Shown here in pieces: positions 45,023-54,395 of a DNA stretch of 64,000 bases. The stretch's first letter is position 1. Each line of letters starts with the position of its first letter. This stretch comes from DATAUK01 sp036268295 (GTDB lineage Bacteria > Actinomycetota > Actinomycetes > JAFAQI01). The DNA lies in contig DATAUK010000015.1 of assembly GCA_036268295.1 (NCBI GenBank), positions 19,926 through 83,925 on the forward strand, in the 5' to 3' direction. The notes under the pieces were generated by a model. That model saw nothing but the letters and a program-made list of their open reading frames with translations. It was not told where the DNA came from and made no database searches. A program made the position numbers and the translations under genes.

Positions 45023-45024
45023 GA

Positions 45025-45246
45025 TCAGCCGACCGGCGCGGCGAAGCTGCGTGCGGCGGGTGCCGGCGAGGGATCGCTCAGCCGGGCCGGCTGGCCGATC
45101 GCGATGCTCGCGGTCAGGAACTCTTCGAGCCGGTAGGGATCGCGCAGCCGCAGCCACGTCACCACCCTGACCGTCACTTTCGCCGCCCCAAGCTGCAAAC
45201 TTCGAGTTCGGCCCAGTATTGCGAACCGGACGGCTTGTTCTCGCAA
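45025..45246 (-). CDS. Possible small hypothetical protein
   Basis: A 73-codon minus-strand frame fills most of the 307-bp gap between ctaG and the YciI gene, ending two bases after the convergent ctaG stop. The segment VTVRVVTWLRLRDPYRLEEFLTASIAIGQPARLS looks protein-like, while the N-terminal third does not. I recognise no family and see no good ribosome site, so it may be spurious or a shorter gene starting at an internal GTG. The rest of the gap shows nothing distinct. Confidence 0.3.
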   Translation of the reverse strand: MREQAVRFAILGRTRSLQLGAAKVTVRVVTWLRLRDPYRLEEFLTASIAIGQPARLSDPSPAPAARSFAAPVG

Positions 45247-45329
45247 GGATCTGTCGATCCGGCGTCAGCTCGTCCGTCGTATCGGTGAGTGCCGGCGGAG
45301 GACCGGTTCCAGTAGCGAAAGGACCAGCA

Positions 45330-45611
45330 ATGGCCAACTTCATCCTGACCTTCCGTGCGCCCGAGGACACCCAGACCGGCGATGAGAGCGCGTGGATGCA
45401 GTGGTTCGGCGAGCTCGGCGGTGCGATCGTCGACATGGGCAGCCGGGTTGGTGCAACCAGCCCGCTCGGCGCCGCGCCTTCGGACAGTGTGGTGACCGGC
45501 TTCACCACGATCAAGGCCGACAACCTCGAGGCAGCCGTGCTGCTCGCCAAGGGCTGCCCGGCGATCGCGCACGGCGGCGGCGTGGAGGTCGGCGAGCTCA
45601 TCGCGATGTGA
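45330..45611 (+). CDS. YciI-like (DGPF) protein
   Basis: The 93-residue protein has the dimeric alpha-beta YciI/DGPF fold: MANFILTFRAPEDTQTGDESAWMQWFGELGGAIVDMGSRVG, then TIKADNLEAAVLLAKGCPAIAHGGGVEVGELI. These small proteins often accompany ECF sigma factors or dioxygenases; the enzymatic role is unproven in most cases. ATG 45330 is preceded by AAAGGA. It stands alone, convergent with the iron-transport operon 48 bp away. Confidence 0.82.
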   Translation: MANFILTFRAPEDTQTGDESAWMQWFGELGGAIVDMGSRVGATSPLGAAPSDSVVTGFTTIKADNLEAAVLLAKGCPAIAHGGGVEVGELIAM

Positions 45612-45659
45612 CCCATCGGCGGCGGGGCGTGGGTCAGGTCGGACCGCGCCGCGCCGCCG

Positions 45660-46709
45660 TCACTCGCTCCAGGCGACGACGGATCCGTCGACGCTGACCG
45701 CGGCGATCGACCCGCGCGGCCACTCGACCCCGCCGCGGACCCGTACGACGAGCAGCTCCGGTCCGCCGGAATGCAGCGACTTGAGGCGAACGATCGCGTC
45801 ATGGCCGTAGAACTCCTGGTCCACGACTTCGCAGGCGGCCGAGTCGTCGGCGTCGCCCGGCGAGAGCAGCAGCTGCTCGGGCCGGACCATCACCGTGGCG
45901 GTTGCACCGCGACTCAGGGTCGTGGGGGCGTCGAGCAGCGACAGCCGGCCGAGCGCGGTCCTCACCGCCTTGCCGTCGAAGCTGCCGGTGAGCAGGTTCA
46001 CGTCGCCGACGAAGTGCGCGAGATCGGCGTCGACCGGCCGCGAGTAGACCGCATGCGGGCTGTCGAACTGCGCGATCACTCCGTCGCGAATGACCGCGAC
46101 GGAGTTGGACATCGACAGCGCCTCGTCCTGATCGTGGGTCACCAGTAGCGCGGTCGCTCCGGCGTCGCGAAGGATGTGCGCCACGTCGGCTCGCACGCTC
46201 GCGCGCAGCGAGGCGTCGAGCGAGGCGAACGGCTCGTCGAGAAGAACCAGCCGGGGCTGGACCGCTAGCGCTCTTGCCAGCGCGACCCGTTGCTGCTGGC
46301 CGCCGGAGAGCTGATGTGGATAGCTGCGGGCGCGGTCGGCCAGCCCGATCATGTCGAGCAGCGTCGCGACCCGTTGCTTGGACTCGGCGCCTCGAGAGAG
46401 GCCGAAGCGGATGTTGCCGGCGACCGTCAGGTGGGGAAACAAGTTGCCTTCCTGCGGTACGTAACCGATCCCACGGCGTTCCGGCGCGACGAAGTGGGTG
46501 GCGTCATCGACGATCTCGCCGTCGAGCTCGACCGATCCGGCCTGCGCTTGCTCGAACCCGCAGATCACCCGCAGCAACGTGGTCTTGCCGCTGCCGGACG
46601 GGCCGAGGATCGCCGTCAGTGTGCCCGACTCCACCTGAAGGTCGACTCCGGTCAGCACCGGTTTCGCGCCGAACCCCTTGACGAGTCCGGACACCACCAG
46701 GGCTGTCAC
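45660..46709 (-). CDS. Ferric iron ABC transporter ATPase (FbpC/PotA type)
   Basis: This 349-residue ATPase has Walker A GPSGSGKTT, signature LSGGQQQRVALARALA, Walker B LVLLDEPFASLD and the H-loop LVTHDQDEALSMS, followed by a TOBE-like C-terminal domain (ATATVMVRPEQLLLSPGDADDSAACEVVDQEFYGHDAIVRLK). The GYVPQEGNLFPHLTVAGNIRFGLSR segment is typical of FbpC. It powers the fused permease encoded just upstream. GTG 46709 overlaps the permease stop, implying coupled translation. Confidence 0.87.
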   Translation of the reverse strand: MTALVVSGLVKGFGAKPVLTGVDLQVESGTLTAILGPSGSGKTTLLRVICGFEQAQAGSVELDGEIVDDATHFVAPERRGIGYVPQEGNLFPHLTVAGNIRFGLSRGAESKQRVATLLDMIGLADRARSYPHQLSGGQQQRVALARALAVQPRLVLLDEPFASLDASLRASVRADVAHILRDAGATALLVTHDQDEALSMSNSVAVIRDGVIAQFDSPHAVYSRPVDADLAHFVGDVNLLTGSFDGKAVRTALGRLSLLDAPTTLSRGATATVMVRPEQLLLSPGDADDSAACEVVDQEFYGHDAIVRLKSLHSGGPELLVVRVRGGVEWPRGSIAAVSVDGSVVAWSE

Positions 46710-46723
46710 GAAGCGGTCACTCG

Positions 46724-48304
46724 CTACACCGCCTTTGCGGGAAGTCGGTCGAACCATCGTCCGAGAACGAGGCTCGGCACCGCGGCAATGCCCATCATCA
46801 GCAGCGCAAACGGCGCCGCTTGACTGTAGGACAGGTTCGTCTGGTACTGCCAGAACTGGGTGGCCAGCGTCTGCACCCCGGTCGGGATCAGGATCAGGGT
46901 CGCGGTCAGCTCGGTCACCACCGACAGGAAGACCAGGCAGAACGCCGCGGCCAGTCCCGGCGCGATCAGTGGCAGCGTCACCCGCAGCAGCACCGAGACC
47001 CGGCCCCGACCGAGCGAGCGGGCCACGTCCTCCAGTCGCGCCGGCGCTCGCATGACGGACGCGCGGACCGCGACCAGCGCGAGCGGGAAGAACAGGATCG
47101 CGTAGGCCAGCACCAACAACGTCGCGCTTTGGTAGAGGTGTCCGCCGGCGTACCGCTCCACGAAGTAGGACAGCGCGAGTGCCGTGACCAGGCCCGGCAT
47201 CGCGAGCACCAGCAGCGTGCTCCGCTCGAGCAGGTTGCCGAGTCGGCCGGGATGGCGCACCGAGAGCAATGCGATCGGCAGCGCCGCGACCGTGGCGATC
47301 GCGCCCGCGCCGGCGGCGTAAAGCGCGGTGTGCGCGGTCGCGCTGCCGAGCGAGACCCCGGTGATCGCGGGTGGGCCGCCCTGCACCATCCAGTAGATAG
47401 CAGCGCCGACCGGCACACCGATCGCGAGTCCGATCAGTGCCAGAAAACCGAGCAGCACCGGGATCTTCGCGCGGCCGAGGTCATGGCGGCGGGTGACCCG
47501 CTGGGCGTGCGAGCCGGTGCGCGCGACCTGACCGTGTGACCGCAGTCGCAGGTCGCCGCCGACGGCCACGATCGACAGCGCGACCAGCACCAGTGAGAGC
47601 GCGCACGCGCCCGGCAGGTCGAACGCGACGTGAAACTCGGTGAAGATCTCGGTGGTGAAGGTGCGATAGCTCAGGATCTCGAACGCGCCGTACTCCGCGA
47701 GCATGACCAGCGAGACGAGCAGGCAGCCGCCGAGGATCGCGCCGCGGGCCTGCCCGACGGTCACCCGCCAGAACGTCCGCAGCCGGCCGACGCCGAGGCT
47801 GCCCGACATCTCTTCTTGGGACGGGTCGGCGTTGCGAAGGCTCGCTGCGACCGGCAGGTGCACCAGCGGATAGACCGCGAGGGTCATCACGAGCACCGCG
47901 CCATGGAATCCGACGACATGGTTCGACAGCGACGTCCAGCCGAAGCTGACGACGAAGTCGGGAATCGCGAGCGGTACGACGACAAGCACCGCCCATACCT
48001 GGCGGCCGGGGAGGTTGGTGCGCTCGATGCACCACGCGGTCGCCGTACCGATCACCGCGCACAGCACGGTCACCACGACGGTCAGCCGGACCGTGTTCCA
48101 CAGCAGCGTCAGGGTGAGGCGCCGGTCGATCAGCTGGCGCACCTCGGACCAGCCGGCGTGGTCGGTGAGGATGAACAGGAACACCAGCGGCAGCGCCATG
48201 ATGGCCGCGATGAGCACGCTCAGCCCGAGCAGCGTCCGTGGCGTCCGTGGCGTCCGTCGGTGCAACCGGGTAGTGCTCGGCGCGACTGGAGCGATGACCG
48301 CCAT
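46724..48304 (-). CDS. Ferric iron ABC transporter permease, two-module (FbpB type)
   Basis: The 526-residue membrane protein has twelve hydrophobic helices in two BPD_transp_1 modules, each with the EAA-type coupling loop: RNADPSQEEMSGSLGVGRLRTFWRVTVGQARG and RASVMRAPARLEDVARSLGRGRVSVLLRVTLPLIAPG. Duplicated permeases of this size are typical of FbpB iron importers. The start ATG 48304 is 25 bp after the binding-protein stop. It works with the ATPase downstream and the lipoprotein upstream. Confidence 0.88.
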   Translation of the reverse strand: MAVIAPVAPSTTRLHRRTPRTPRTLLGLSVLIAAIMALPLVFLFILTDHAGWSEVRQLIDRRLTLTLLWNTVRLTVVVTVLCAVIGTATAWCIERTNLPGRQVWAVLVVVPLAIPDFVVSFGWTSLSNHVVGFHGAVLVMTLAVYPLVHLPVAASLRNADPSQEEMSGSLGVGRLRTFWRVTVGQARGAILGGCLLVSLVMLAEYGAFEILSYRTFTTEIFTEFHVAFDLPGACALSLVLVALSIVAVGGDLRLRSHGQVARTGSHAQRVTRRHDLGRAKIPVLLGFLALIGLAIGVPVGAAIYWMVQGGPPAITGVSLGSATAHTALYAAGAGAIATVAALPIALLSVRHPGRLGNLLERSTLLVLAMPGLVTALALSYFVERYAGGHLYQSATLLVLAYAILFFPLALVAVRASVMRAPARLEDVARSLGRGRVSVLLRVTLPLIAPGLAAAFCLVFLSVVTELTATLILIPTGVQTLATQFWQYQTNLSYSQAAPFALLMMGIAAVPSLVLGRWFDRLPAKAV

Positions 48305-48329
48305 CAGCCGGATGCCTGCCGCGCCGGGC

Positions 48330-49415
48330 TCACAGCAGCTGGGCCTGTTTCATCAGGTTGACCGCGGCCTGGCCGTCGCCGAGCTGCTCGAGGTCGATCG
48401 GGTTGGGCCGCAGCTGGTTGAACGGCGTTTCGGGCGCACCACGGCTGACGCCGGAAGCGATCGGATATTCGAAGCTGTCGCTGTGCGCGATGATCTCCTG
48501 CCCGGCCGGGCTGTTGAGGTAGGCGAGGAACTGTTGCGCGGCGGCCTGATGCTTGCTGCTCGCGAGAACCGCGGCACCTGACACGTCGAGCACGTAGCCC
48601 GGGTCGTGTGGCGCGAAGTAGGCGATCTGGGAGTGGTACTTCGACGTACCGATCTCGGCGCCGAGGCGGTACCAGTAGTACTGGTTGATCAGGCCGAAGG
48701 CGACCTTGCCGTCGTTGACGTCGCTCGCGATCGTCTCGTTGTCGGGGTAGTCGTGGCTGCCGGCGTTGGCCTTGAGCCCCTTGAGCCAGGCCAGCGTGCG
48801 GGCGCTGCCGTACTGCTTGATCATCGAGGTGACGACTGGCTGGAAGTCGGTCTCGCCGGGCGCGATCGCGAGCTTGCCCTGGTATTGCGGGTCGGCGAGG
48901 GCGAGCGCGGTCTTGGGCAGTTGGCTGGCCGAGATCAATGACGGGTCGTAGTCCAGAACGCTGACCCGCGCCGAGATGCCGAGCCAGTCGCCCTGCGGCG
49001 AGTTGTACTTCGACGGTGTCTTGGCCAGCGTCGTTGGGTCGACCTTGGCGAGCAGGTTGTGCTCCTGCAGGAACTGCAGCGCCGGAGTGTTCTCGGTGTA
49101 GATCACATCGGCGGGGGAGTGCGAGCCTTCGGTGAGGATCTGGTCGTCGAAGACATCCTCGTCATCGTTGCGGACCTTGACCTTGATGCCGGTCTTCTTC
49201 TCGAACCCGGCGACCAGCGCATCCGTGGTCTGCTCATGCTGACCGTTGTAGAGCGTGATCGTCTGGGACCCGGCCGACGACGAGCCGGTGGACTGCGAGC
49301 CGCTCGGCGCAGTGCCGCCCGAGTTCGACGAGCCGCAGCCGGCCAGAGCGAGGACCGCGGCGACCGCGGTCGCTGCGGCCGCGATCGTGGTCGGGCGTGG
49401 CCGGGACACCGGCAT
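48330..49415 (-). CDS. Ferric iron-binding lipoprotein (FbpA/FutA type)
   Basis: The 361-residue protein has a lipoprotein signal (AVAAVLALAGC), a Ser/Gly linker, and the two-lobed class-D binding fold starting ITLYNGQHEQTTDALVAGFEKKTGIKVKVRNDDEDVFDDQIL, with SPADVIYTENTPALQFL. The paired tyrosines in FGLINQYYWYRLG match the iron-coordinating Tyr-Tyr of FbpA. It delivers Fe(III) to the FbpB-like permease. The start follows AAAGGA. A DtxR/IdeR-like box lies just upstream at 49439-49458. Confidence 0.88.
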   Translation of the reverse strand: MPVSRPRPTTIAAAATAVAAVLALAGCGSSNSGGTAPSGSQSTGSSSAGSQTITLYNGQHEQTTDALVAGFEKKTGIKVKVRNDDEDVFDDQILTEGSHSPADVIYTENTPALQFLQEHNLLAKVDPTTLAKTPSKYNSPQGDWLGISARVSVLDYDPSLISASQLPKTALALADPQYQGKLAIAPGETDFQPVVTSMIKQYGSARTLAWLKGLKANAGSHDYPDNETIASDVNDGKVAFGLINQYYWYRLGAEIGTSKYHSQIAYFAPHDPGYVLDVSGAAVLASSKHQAAAQQFLAYLNSPAGQEIIAHSDSFEYPIASGVSRGAPETPFNQLRPNPIDLEQLGDGQAAVNLMKQAQLL

Positions 49416-49438
49416 GGAGCGATCCTTTCGACTCGATG

Positions 49439-49458
49439 AGGTATGGCTTACCTTACCT
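49439..49458. promoter_or_regulatory. IdeR/DtxR-like iron box upstream of the iron-uptake operon
   Basis: AGGTATGGCTTACCTTACCT is a 20-bp imperfect palindrome (AGGTA...TACCT ends, GG...CC inside). It lies 24-43 bases upstream of the binding-protein start on the minus strand. Read on that strand it matches about 12 of 19 positions of the IdeR consensus TTAGGTTAGGCTAACCTAA. The iron-import genes it precedes make repression by Fe-loaded IdeR/DtxR likely. Confidence 0.68.
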
Positions 49459-49549
49459 AGCCCGGTTCGCCAGCCGCAACCCGGGTCACGGCGATGACCG
49501 CTCTATGGTCGATCGGGGTTTCCTTGATCGACCGACAGGAGTTACGCCG

Positions 49550-52093
49550 TTGCGCGACACCATGACGCGTACGACGATTTGTCTGCTCGCCGCGGCGGCC
49601 ACGCTTGCCGTCGCCGGGTGCAGCGGCGGTTCCCATTCGCCGACGTCGCCGCCGACCGCGCGAAGCGCGACGCCGCCCGCTCACGCCGCCGCTCCGATCG
49701 TGGCCGGTGGGTCGCCGAACGGCGGCCGGGCGTGCGGGGCCGGTCATTTCCGGCTTGAATCGTTGCCGACGGCGTCGCGCCAGGCCCATCGGCTGCTCGC
49801 ACGGATGACCCTGAAGCAGGAGGTCGTCCTGATGCGCGGCGCCGGTCTGAACGGCGGCACCGCCGGCACCTCGGGCTCGACCGAGCCGATCCCGGCGTTG
49901 AAGGTCCCGGCATTGACCCAGAACGACGGGCCGGCCGGTGTCGGTGATGCTGACACCGGGGTGACGCAGCTACCGGCGCCGATCGCTCTCGCCGCGACCT
50001 TCGATCCGGCAGCTGCTCGCTGCTACGGCAAGGTCATCGGGTCCGAGGCGCGCGCCAAGGGGATCGAGATGACCTACGGCCCTACCGTCAACCTGGTCCG
50101 GGTGCCGCAATGGGGGCGGGCCTACGAAAGCCTCGGCGAGGATCCGCATCTGTCGGGCACCCTCGCGGCGGCCGAGGTTGGCGGGATGCAGGGCGCCGGC
50201 GAGATGGCGCAGGTCAAGCATTTCGCCGTCTACAACCAGGAGACCTACCGCAACACCCCCGCCGACGACGTGATCGTGGCCCAGCGAACACTGCAGGAGA
50301 TCTACCTCAAACTGTGGCGGGAGATCGTCGCGGCGCAGCCGGCCTCGGTCATGTGTGCCTATTCCACGATCAACGGCCAGCCGGCGTGCCAGGACGCCGC
50401 GCTCCTGCACGGCTTTCTCGATCAGCAGCTGGGCTTTACCGGCTTTGTCGGCTCCGACTACAACAGCACGCACTCGACCGTCGCCGCCGCCAACGCCGGC
50501 CTCGACCAGGAGCAGCCGACGCCGGTGTATTTCGGCAAGGCGCTGCTCGCCGCGGTCAGTAGCGGGCGAGTCGCCCGTAGCGTCGTCGATCAGGCCGCGA
50601 TGCGGGTCCTCACCGAGATGTATCGGTTCCGGCTGTTCACCGACGCACCGCCGGCCCGGCCGCATGCCGAGGTCGAGACCGCCGCCGATGTCGGCGTGGC
50701 ACGAACGATCGCCGAGCAAGGAACCGTCCTGCTCAAGAACAGTGCCGGCGCGTTGCCGCTCGCTGCGACCGGGTCGATCGCGGTCATCGGCCCGGCGGCT
50801 ACCGGGGCGACCGCGACCTCGGGAGCCGGCTCGACCGCGGTGATCTCACCCGGCACGGTCACCCCGCTTCGCGGCCTGCAGAGCGCAGCGCCGCCGGGGG
50901 TCGCGGTGAGCTACACCCAGGGTTTGCCCACCTCCGCCCAGCTCCGGCCGATCCCGGCCGGCGCGATGCGACCGGCGTACCCGCCGGCCGGCACCTCAGG
51001 GCGGTTCGCCGCCAGCGTGACCCCGCCGGCAACCGGCACCTACCTCTTCGGCTTCACCGCCACGACAATCGACGAGCCGGTGACGCTGGCTATCAACGGG
51101 GTGCCGCTGTTGACGAACCCGGGCGGTACGACGGCCTCGGTCTACAGCGCCGCGATCCAGCTGCAGGCCGGGCAGCGCTACAAGCTGACCTCCTCCGGGC
51201 CGTCGAACTTCTTGGAGTGGGCGACGCCGGCGATGATCGGCCCGCAGATCGCGGCAGCAGCAGCGGCCGCCGCGCATGCCCACACCGCGGTCGTGGTGGT
51301 CGCCGATAGCGAGGAGTCCGAGGGTGGCGACCGGGCGAACCTGACGCTGCCCTCGGCGCAGGATCAGTTGATCGACGCGGTCGCCGCCGCGAACCCGCGC
51401 ACGGTCGTTGTGGTCGAGGCGGGCGGTGCGGTGACGATGCCGTGGCTGTCGAAGGTCGATGCGGTCGTCGACCAGTGGTACTCCGGCGAAACCGATGGCA
51501 CCTCGCTGGCCGCGGTGGTCTTCGGCTCGGTCAACCCCTCGGGTCACCTGCCGGTGACCTTCCCGGCATCCTCAGCCGAGATCCCGATCGCGACCGCGCG
51601 GCAGTTCCCGGGCATCGCCGGCAAGGTCCGGTACACCGAGGGTCTCAACGTCGGCTACCGCTGGTGGATCGACACCGGGCACCGGCCGCTGTTCCCGTTC
51701 GGATTCGGCCTGTCCTATACGACCTTTCACTACGGTCACCCCGTCGCGCGGCTGGCCACCCAGGGCGGCCGGCCGCTCGTGACGGTCCGCGAAACGGTCA
51801 AGAACACCGGCACTCGCTCTGGTGCGGACGTCGCGCAGGTCTACCTCGGGATGCCGAAAGCGGTCGGTGAGCCGGCCCGCCAGCTCGAGGCCTACCGGCG
51901 GGTCAGCCTGCCGGCCGGCGGGTCGGCGACGGTGTTGTTCCGGTTGCAGGGCCTGCAGCTCGCCGCCTACCTGTCCGGTCACTGGGAGATCTCCGGCGGC
52001 GGCTATCGGGTGTACGTCGGTGACTCCTCGGCCAGAGCGCAGCTCAGCGCGCCGGTAACCGTGAGGTTGAGCCGCTCGTACCTGCTGCTGTGA
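49550..52093 (+). CDS. GH3 beta-glucosidase-like lipoprotein with inserted PA14 domain
   Basis: The 847-residue protein has a lipoprotein signal (ICLLAAAATLAVAGC) and the GH3 layout. The N-terminal barrel shows ALTQNDGPAGVGD, YGPTVNLVRVPQWGRAYESLGEDPHLSG, VKHFAVYNQE and the nucleophile in FVGSDYNST. The second domain starts TVLLKNSAGALPL and holds a likely acid/base Glu in VVVADSEESEGGDRANLTLP. A PA14-like insertion lies between (PATGTYLFGFTATTIDEPVTLAINGVPLL), and a fibronectin-like domain ends it (FGFGLSYTTFHY). It would cleave beta-linked glucosides or xylosides at the cell surface. TTG 49550 is chosen because AGGAG lies eight bases upstream; ATG 49562 has no ribosome site. Confidence 0.87.
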   Translation: MRDTMTRTTICLLAAAATLAVAGCSGGSHSPTSPPTARSATPPAHAAAPIVAGGSPNGGRACGAGHFRLESLPTASRQAHRLLARMTLKQEVVLMRGAGLNGGTAGTSGSTEPIPALKVPALTQNDGPAGVGDADTGVTQLPAPIALAATFDPAAARCYGKVIGSEARAKGIEMTYGPTVNLVRVPQWGRAYESLGEDPHLSGTLAAAEVGGMQGAGEMAQVKHFAVYNQETYRNTPADDVIVAQRTLQEIYLKLWREIVAAQPASVMCAYSTINGQPACQDAALLHGFLDQQLGFTGFVGSDYNSTHSTVAAANAGLDQEQPTPVYFGKALLAAVSSGRVARSVVDQAAMRVLTEMYRFRLFTDAPPARPHAEVETAADVGVARTIAEQGTVLLKNSAGALPLAATGSIAVIGPAATGATATSGAGSTAVISPGTVTPLRGLQSAAPPGVAVSYTQGLPTSAQLRPIPAGAMRPAYPPAGTSGRFAASVTPPATGTYLFGFTATTIDEPVTLAINGVPLLTNPGGTTASVYSAAIQLQAGQRYKLTSSGPSNFLEWATPAMIGPQIAAAAAAAAHAHTAVVVVADSEESEGGDRANLTLPSAQDQLIDAVAAANPRTVVVVEAGGAVTMPWLSKVDAVVDQWYSGETDGTSLAAVVFGSVNPSGHLPVTFPASSAEIPIATARQFPGIAGKVRYTEGLNVGYRWWIDTGHRPLFPFGFGLSYTTFHYGHPVARLATQGGRPLVTVRETVKNTGTRSGADVAQVYLGMPKAVGEPARQLEAYRRVSLPAGGSATVLFRLQGLQLAAYLSGHWEISGGGYRVYVGDSSARAQLSAPVTVRLSRSYLLL

Positions 52094-52097
52094 CCGG

Positions 52098-52724
52098 TCA
52101 CGGGTCGAGCGCTAGCCGAAGGCCGAACCCGACGAGGACGGCACCGGTGCACTTGTCGAGCAGGAATCGCACTCGCGGGCGCTGCATGCCGGCCATCAGC
52201 CGGTCGGCGAAGGCAAGGAAGACCACGAAATACAACGCCGTCTCGACGACGAACATCGCGCCGAACAGCAGCGTGATCGGCCCGATCGGCGCGCCGTGTG
52301 GGACGAACGCCGGCAGGAACGTCACGAAGAAGACGCCGACCTTCGGATTGAGCAGGTCGGTGGTGAGCCCGGCGACATAGCCGGTGCCGATGACGCCGCG
52401 TCGCCTCGCGCTATCGCTGGTGCCGGTTAGCTCCGCACTCGCCCCGCGCGAGCGAAACGCCTGGATCCCCAGGATGCAGAGGTAGACCGCGCCGGCCAGC
52501 CGCAGCGCCAAGTAGCCGTCGTGGCTTGCCCGCAGCAGCGCCGAGAGCCCGAGCACCGCGCAGCCGGCCCAGATCGTGAGGCCGGTGAGGACGCCTAGCA
52601 CGGTCCGTCGCGCCTGCGGCCGGCCGGCACGGATCAGTGAGCGCAGCACCACGAGAGTGTCGGGGCCGGGGAGTAGGACGATCAGTCCGGCCGCGGCGGC
52701 GAACCCGATGACAGCGATAACCAC
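52098..52724 (-). CDS. LysE/RhtB family exporter
   Basis: The 208-residue protein has six hydrophobic segments and LysE motifs: VIGFAAAAGLIVLLPGPDTLVVL at the start, GVLTGLTIWAGCAVLGLSALL and GLTTDLLNPKVGVFFVTFLPAFV. Members export amino acids or related small molecules with the proton gradient. A GTG start (52724) follows CAGACT by six bases. It is convergent with the GH3 gene (4-bp gap). Confidence 0.87.
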   Translation of the reverse strand: MVIAVIGFAAAAGLIVLLPGPDTLVVLRSLIRAGRPQARRTVLGVLTGLTIWAGCAVLGLSALLRASHDGYLALRLAGAVYLCILGIQAFRSRGASAELTGTSDSARRRGVIGTGYVAGLTTDLLNPKVGVFFVTFLPAFVPHGAPIGPITLLFGAMFVVETALYFVVFLAFADRLMAGMQRPRVRFLLDKCTGAVLVGFGLRLALDP

Positions 52725-52927
52725 GAGACCAGTCTGTCAGTCGCGAGCCCGAGACTGCCACGAGTTTCGGGTTACGGCCCGCCCTAAGGAGGTGGTGGGC
52801 AATTGCGCCAAACGGGCCTAGCGTGCCACCCCAGCCGTGAATACTGTTTCCAGAGCGACCGTTGCCCAGCGTTCGCGCCTGACCGACGTTGCCCAACGGC
52901 GGTTTCTGATGGGCGCTGGAGCCTCTC

Positions 52928-54286
52928 GTGTGGCAGTTGCGCCGCTTCATACCGTCCCGTGTCGTCGTGGTTGCTGCCCTCTCCGGCGTTGCGGTGCTCG
53001 GCAGTGCGGCGAACGGTTTGGCGGCGTCGACGGCCAGCAGTCCGGTGAGCTCAACTCCGGCGGCCGGGACTCCTCGCCTGGTGACGACTGGCACGACGCA
53101 GCAGATCCGCCAGATCGTGCAATGCGGCTCGACGATGTACGCGGTCGGCACGATCACCGAGATCGCGTCGGGCAAGACCATCCTCAACCGCGGTGGCGGC
53201 TTCAGCTTCAGCGCCAGCGCGCCCTACAAGGTGACGAGTTGGAATCCGCAGGTCAACGGCACTGTCGACTCGATCGCGTTCAACGCCGGCAACTGCGCCG
53301 ATGCCTACCTGGGTGGCAAGTTCACCTCGGTCGATGGCACCGCAGTGAAGAACATCGCCGAGGTCAACACCGCGTCCGGGGCGGTCGTCCCGGCGTTCAA
53401 GTCCAACGCGAGTGCCGAGGTCTTCACGATCGTGGGCTGGCACGGACATCTGCTGGCCGGAGGCGCCTTCAAGTCGATCAACGGCAGTGCGGCCGATCCG
53501 TTCTTCACCAGCCTGAGCCCGGCGACCGGCAGGAACGACAATTACCTCGCGCTCGGGATCGCCGGCAACTACGTCTTCACCGACGACAGTCGCACTCCGG
53601 CAGCGTCGAATCCGACCAAGGTCTACAACCAGCAGCTGAGCAACGGCGGCACCCGCGATCTCGTCGAGGGTGACTTCACCACGATCGGCGGCCAGCCGCG
53701 GCGCCAGATCGCGATGCTCGATCTCGGGACGACAACGGCGTCGACCGATGCCTGGGATGCGACCGAGTTCAATGCCAACTGCGCGACCGTCGAGCCGTTC
53801 TACGCGAGGGCGGCGGCCTGGTCACCGGACGACTCCACGATCTACGTCGCGACGACCGGATACAAACCGGCGAACGGCCCCGGTTTCAATCCCTCCTCGC
53901 CACGAGCCGGGCTGTGCGACGCGGCCGCGGCCTTCCCTTCGACGGCCGGCCCGGTGACTCATCGCTGGATCAACTACACCGGCTGTGACTCGCTGTTCTC
54001 GACCGTGGCGGACACGAGTACGGCGTACTTCGGTGGCCACGAGCGGTGGATCAACAACTCGAACGGCTGCGATGTCGCCGGTCGCGGCGCGATCAGCGCA
54101 CCGGGCATGGCCGGCTTGTCACCGGCCAGCGGAGCGCTGACGTTGAACCCGACCAGGGCGCGGGGTATCGGTGCCGACGACATGCTCCTCACGAGCGCCG
54201 GGTTGTGGATCGCCAACGACAACTTCGATGGTGCAAATCAGTGCGGCGGGGTCGCGGGGCACGCCGGGCTGTGTCTACTGCCGTAG
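52928..54286 (+). CDS. Secreted beta-propeller-like protein of unknown function
   Basis: This 452-residue protein has a signal peptide (RVVVVAALSGVAVLGSAANGLAAS). The body holds repeated blade-like strands: STMYAVGTITEIASGKTI, CADAYLGGKFTSVDGTAVKNIAEVNTASG, GHLLAGGAFKSINGSA and RDLVEGDFTTIGGQPRRQIAMLDL. The G-G-x-F-T-x-I/V-(D/N)-G-x-x-x-x-x-I-A unit recurs, as in delta-60-type secreted propellers. Six or more Cys suggest disulfides. I do not recognise a catalytic set. GTG 52928 follows GGAG. The 203-bp upstream gap contains nothing decisive. Confidence 0.65.
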   Translation: MWQLRRFIPSRVVVVAALSGVAVLGSAANGLAASTASSPVSSTPAAGTPRLVTTGTTQQIRQIVQCGSTMYAVGTITEIASGKTILNRGGGFSFSASAPYKVTSWNPQVNGTVDSIAFNAGNCADAYLGGKFTSVDGTAVKNIAEVNTASGAVVPAFKSNASAEVFTIVGWHGHLLAGGAFKSINGSAADPFFTSLSPATGRNDNYLALGIAGNYVFTDDSRTPAASNPTKVYNQQLSNGGTRDLVEGDFTTIGGQPRRQIAMLDLGTTTASTDAWDATEFNANCATVEPFYARAAAWSPDDSTIYVATTGYKPANGPGFNPSSPRAGLCDAAAAFPSTAGPVTHRWINYTGCDSLFSTVADTSTAYFGGHERWINNSNGCDVAGRGAISAPGMAGLSPASGALTLNPTRARGIGADDMLLTSAGLWIANDNFDGANQCGGVAGHAGLCLLP

Positions 54287-54395
54287 CGGGTGAGCCGCCT
54301 CGCGTGAAGGCCGATTCCCGCCGCCATAAGGGTTTCGGACCTGCGTCTACGGGTGACATAGCAAGCGAGTCACCTCAACCACGCGGAGGCCAGCA

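Noticed and set aside
45101..45125. GGTCAGGAACTCTTCGAG as a third copy of the VOC-cluster 20-mer
   Set aside because: Only the first nine bases match and no TAGCGT box lies at the required distance.
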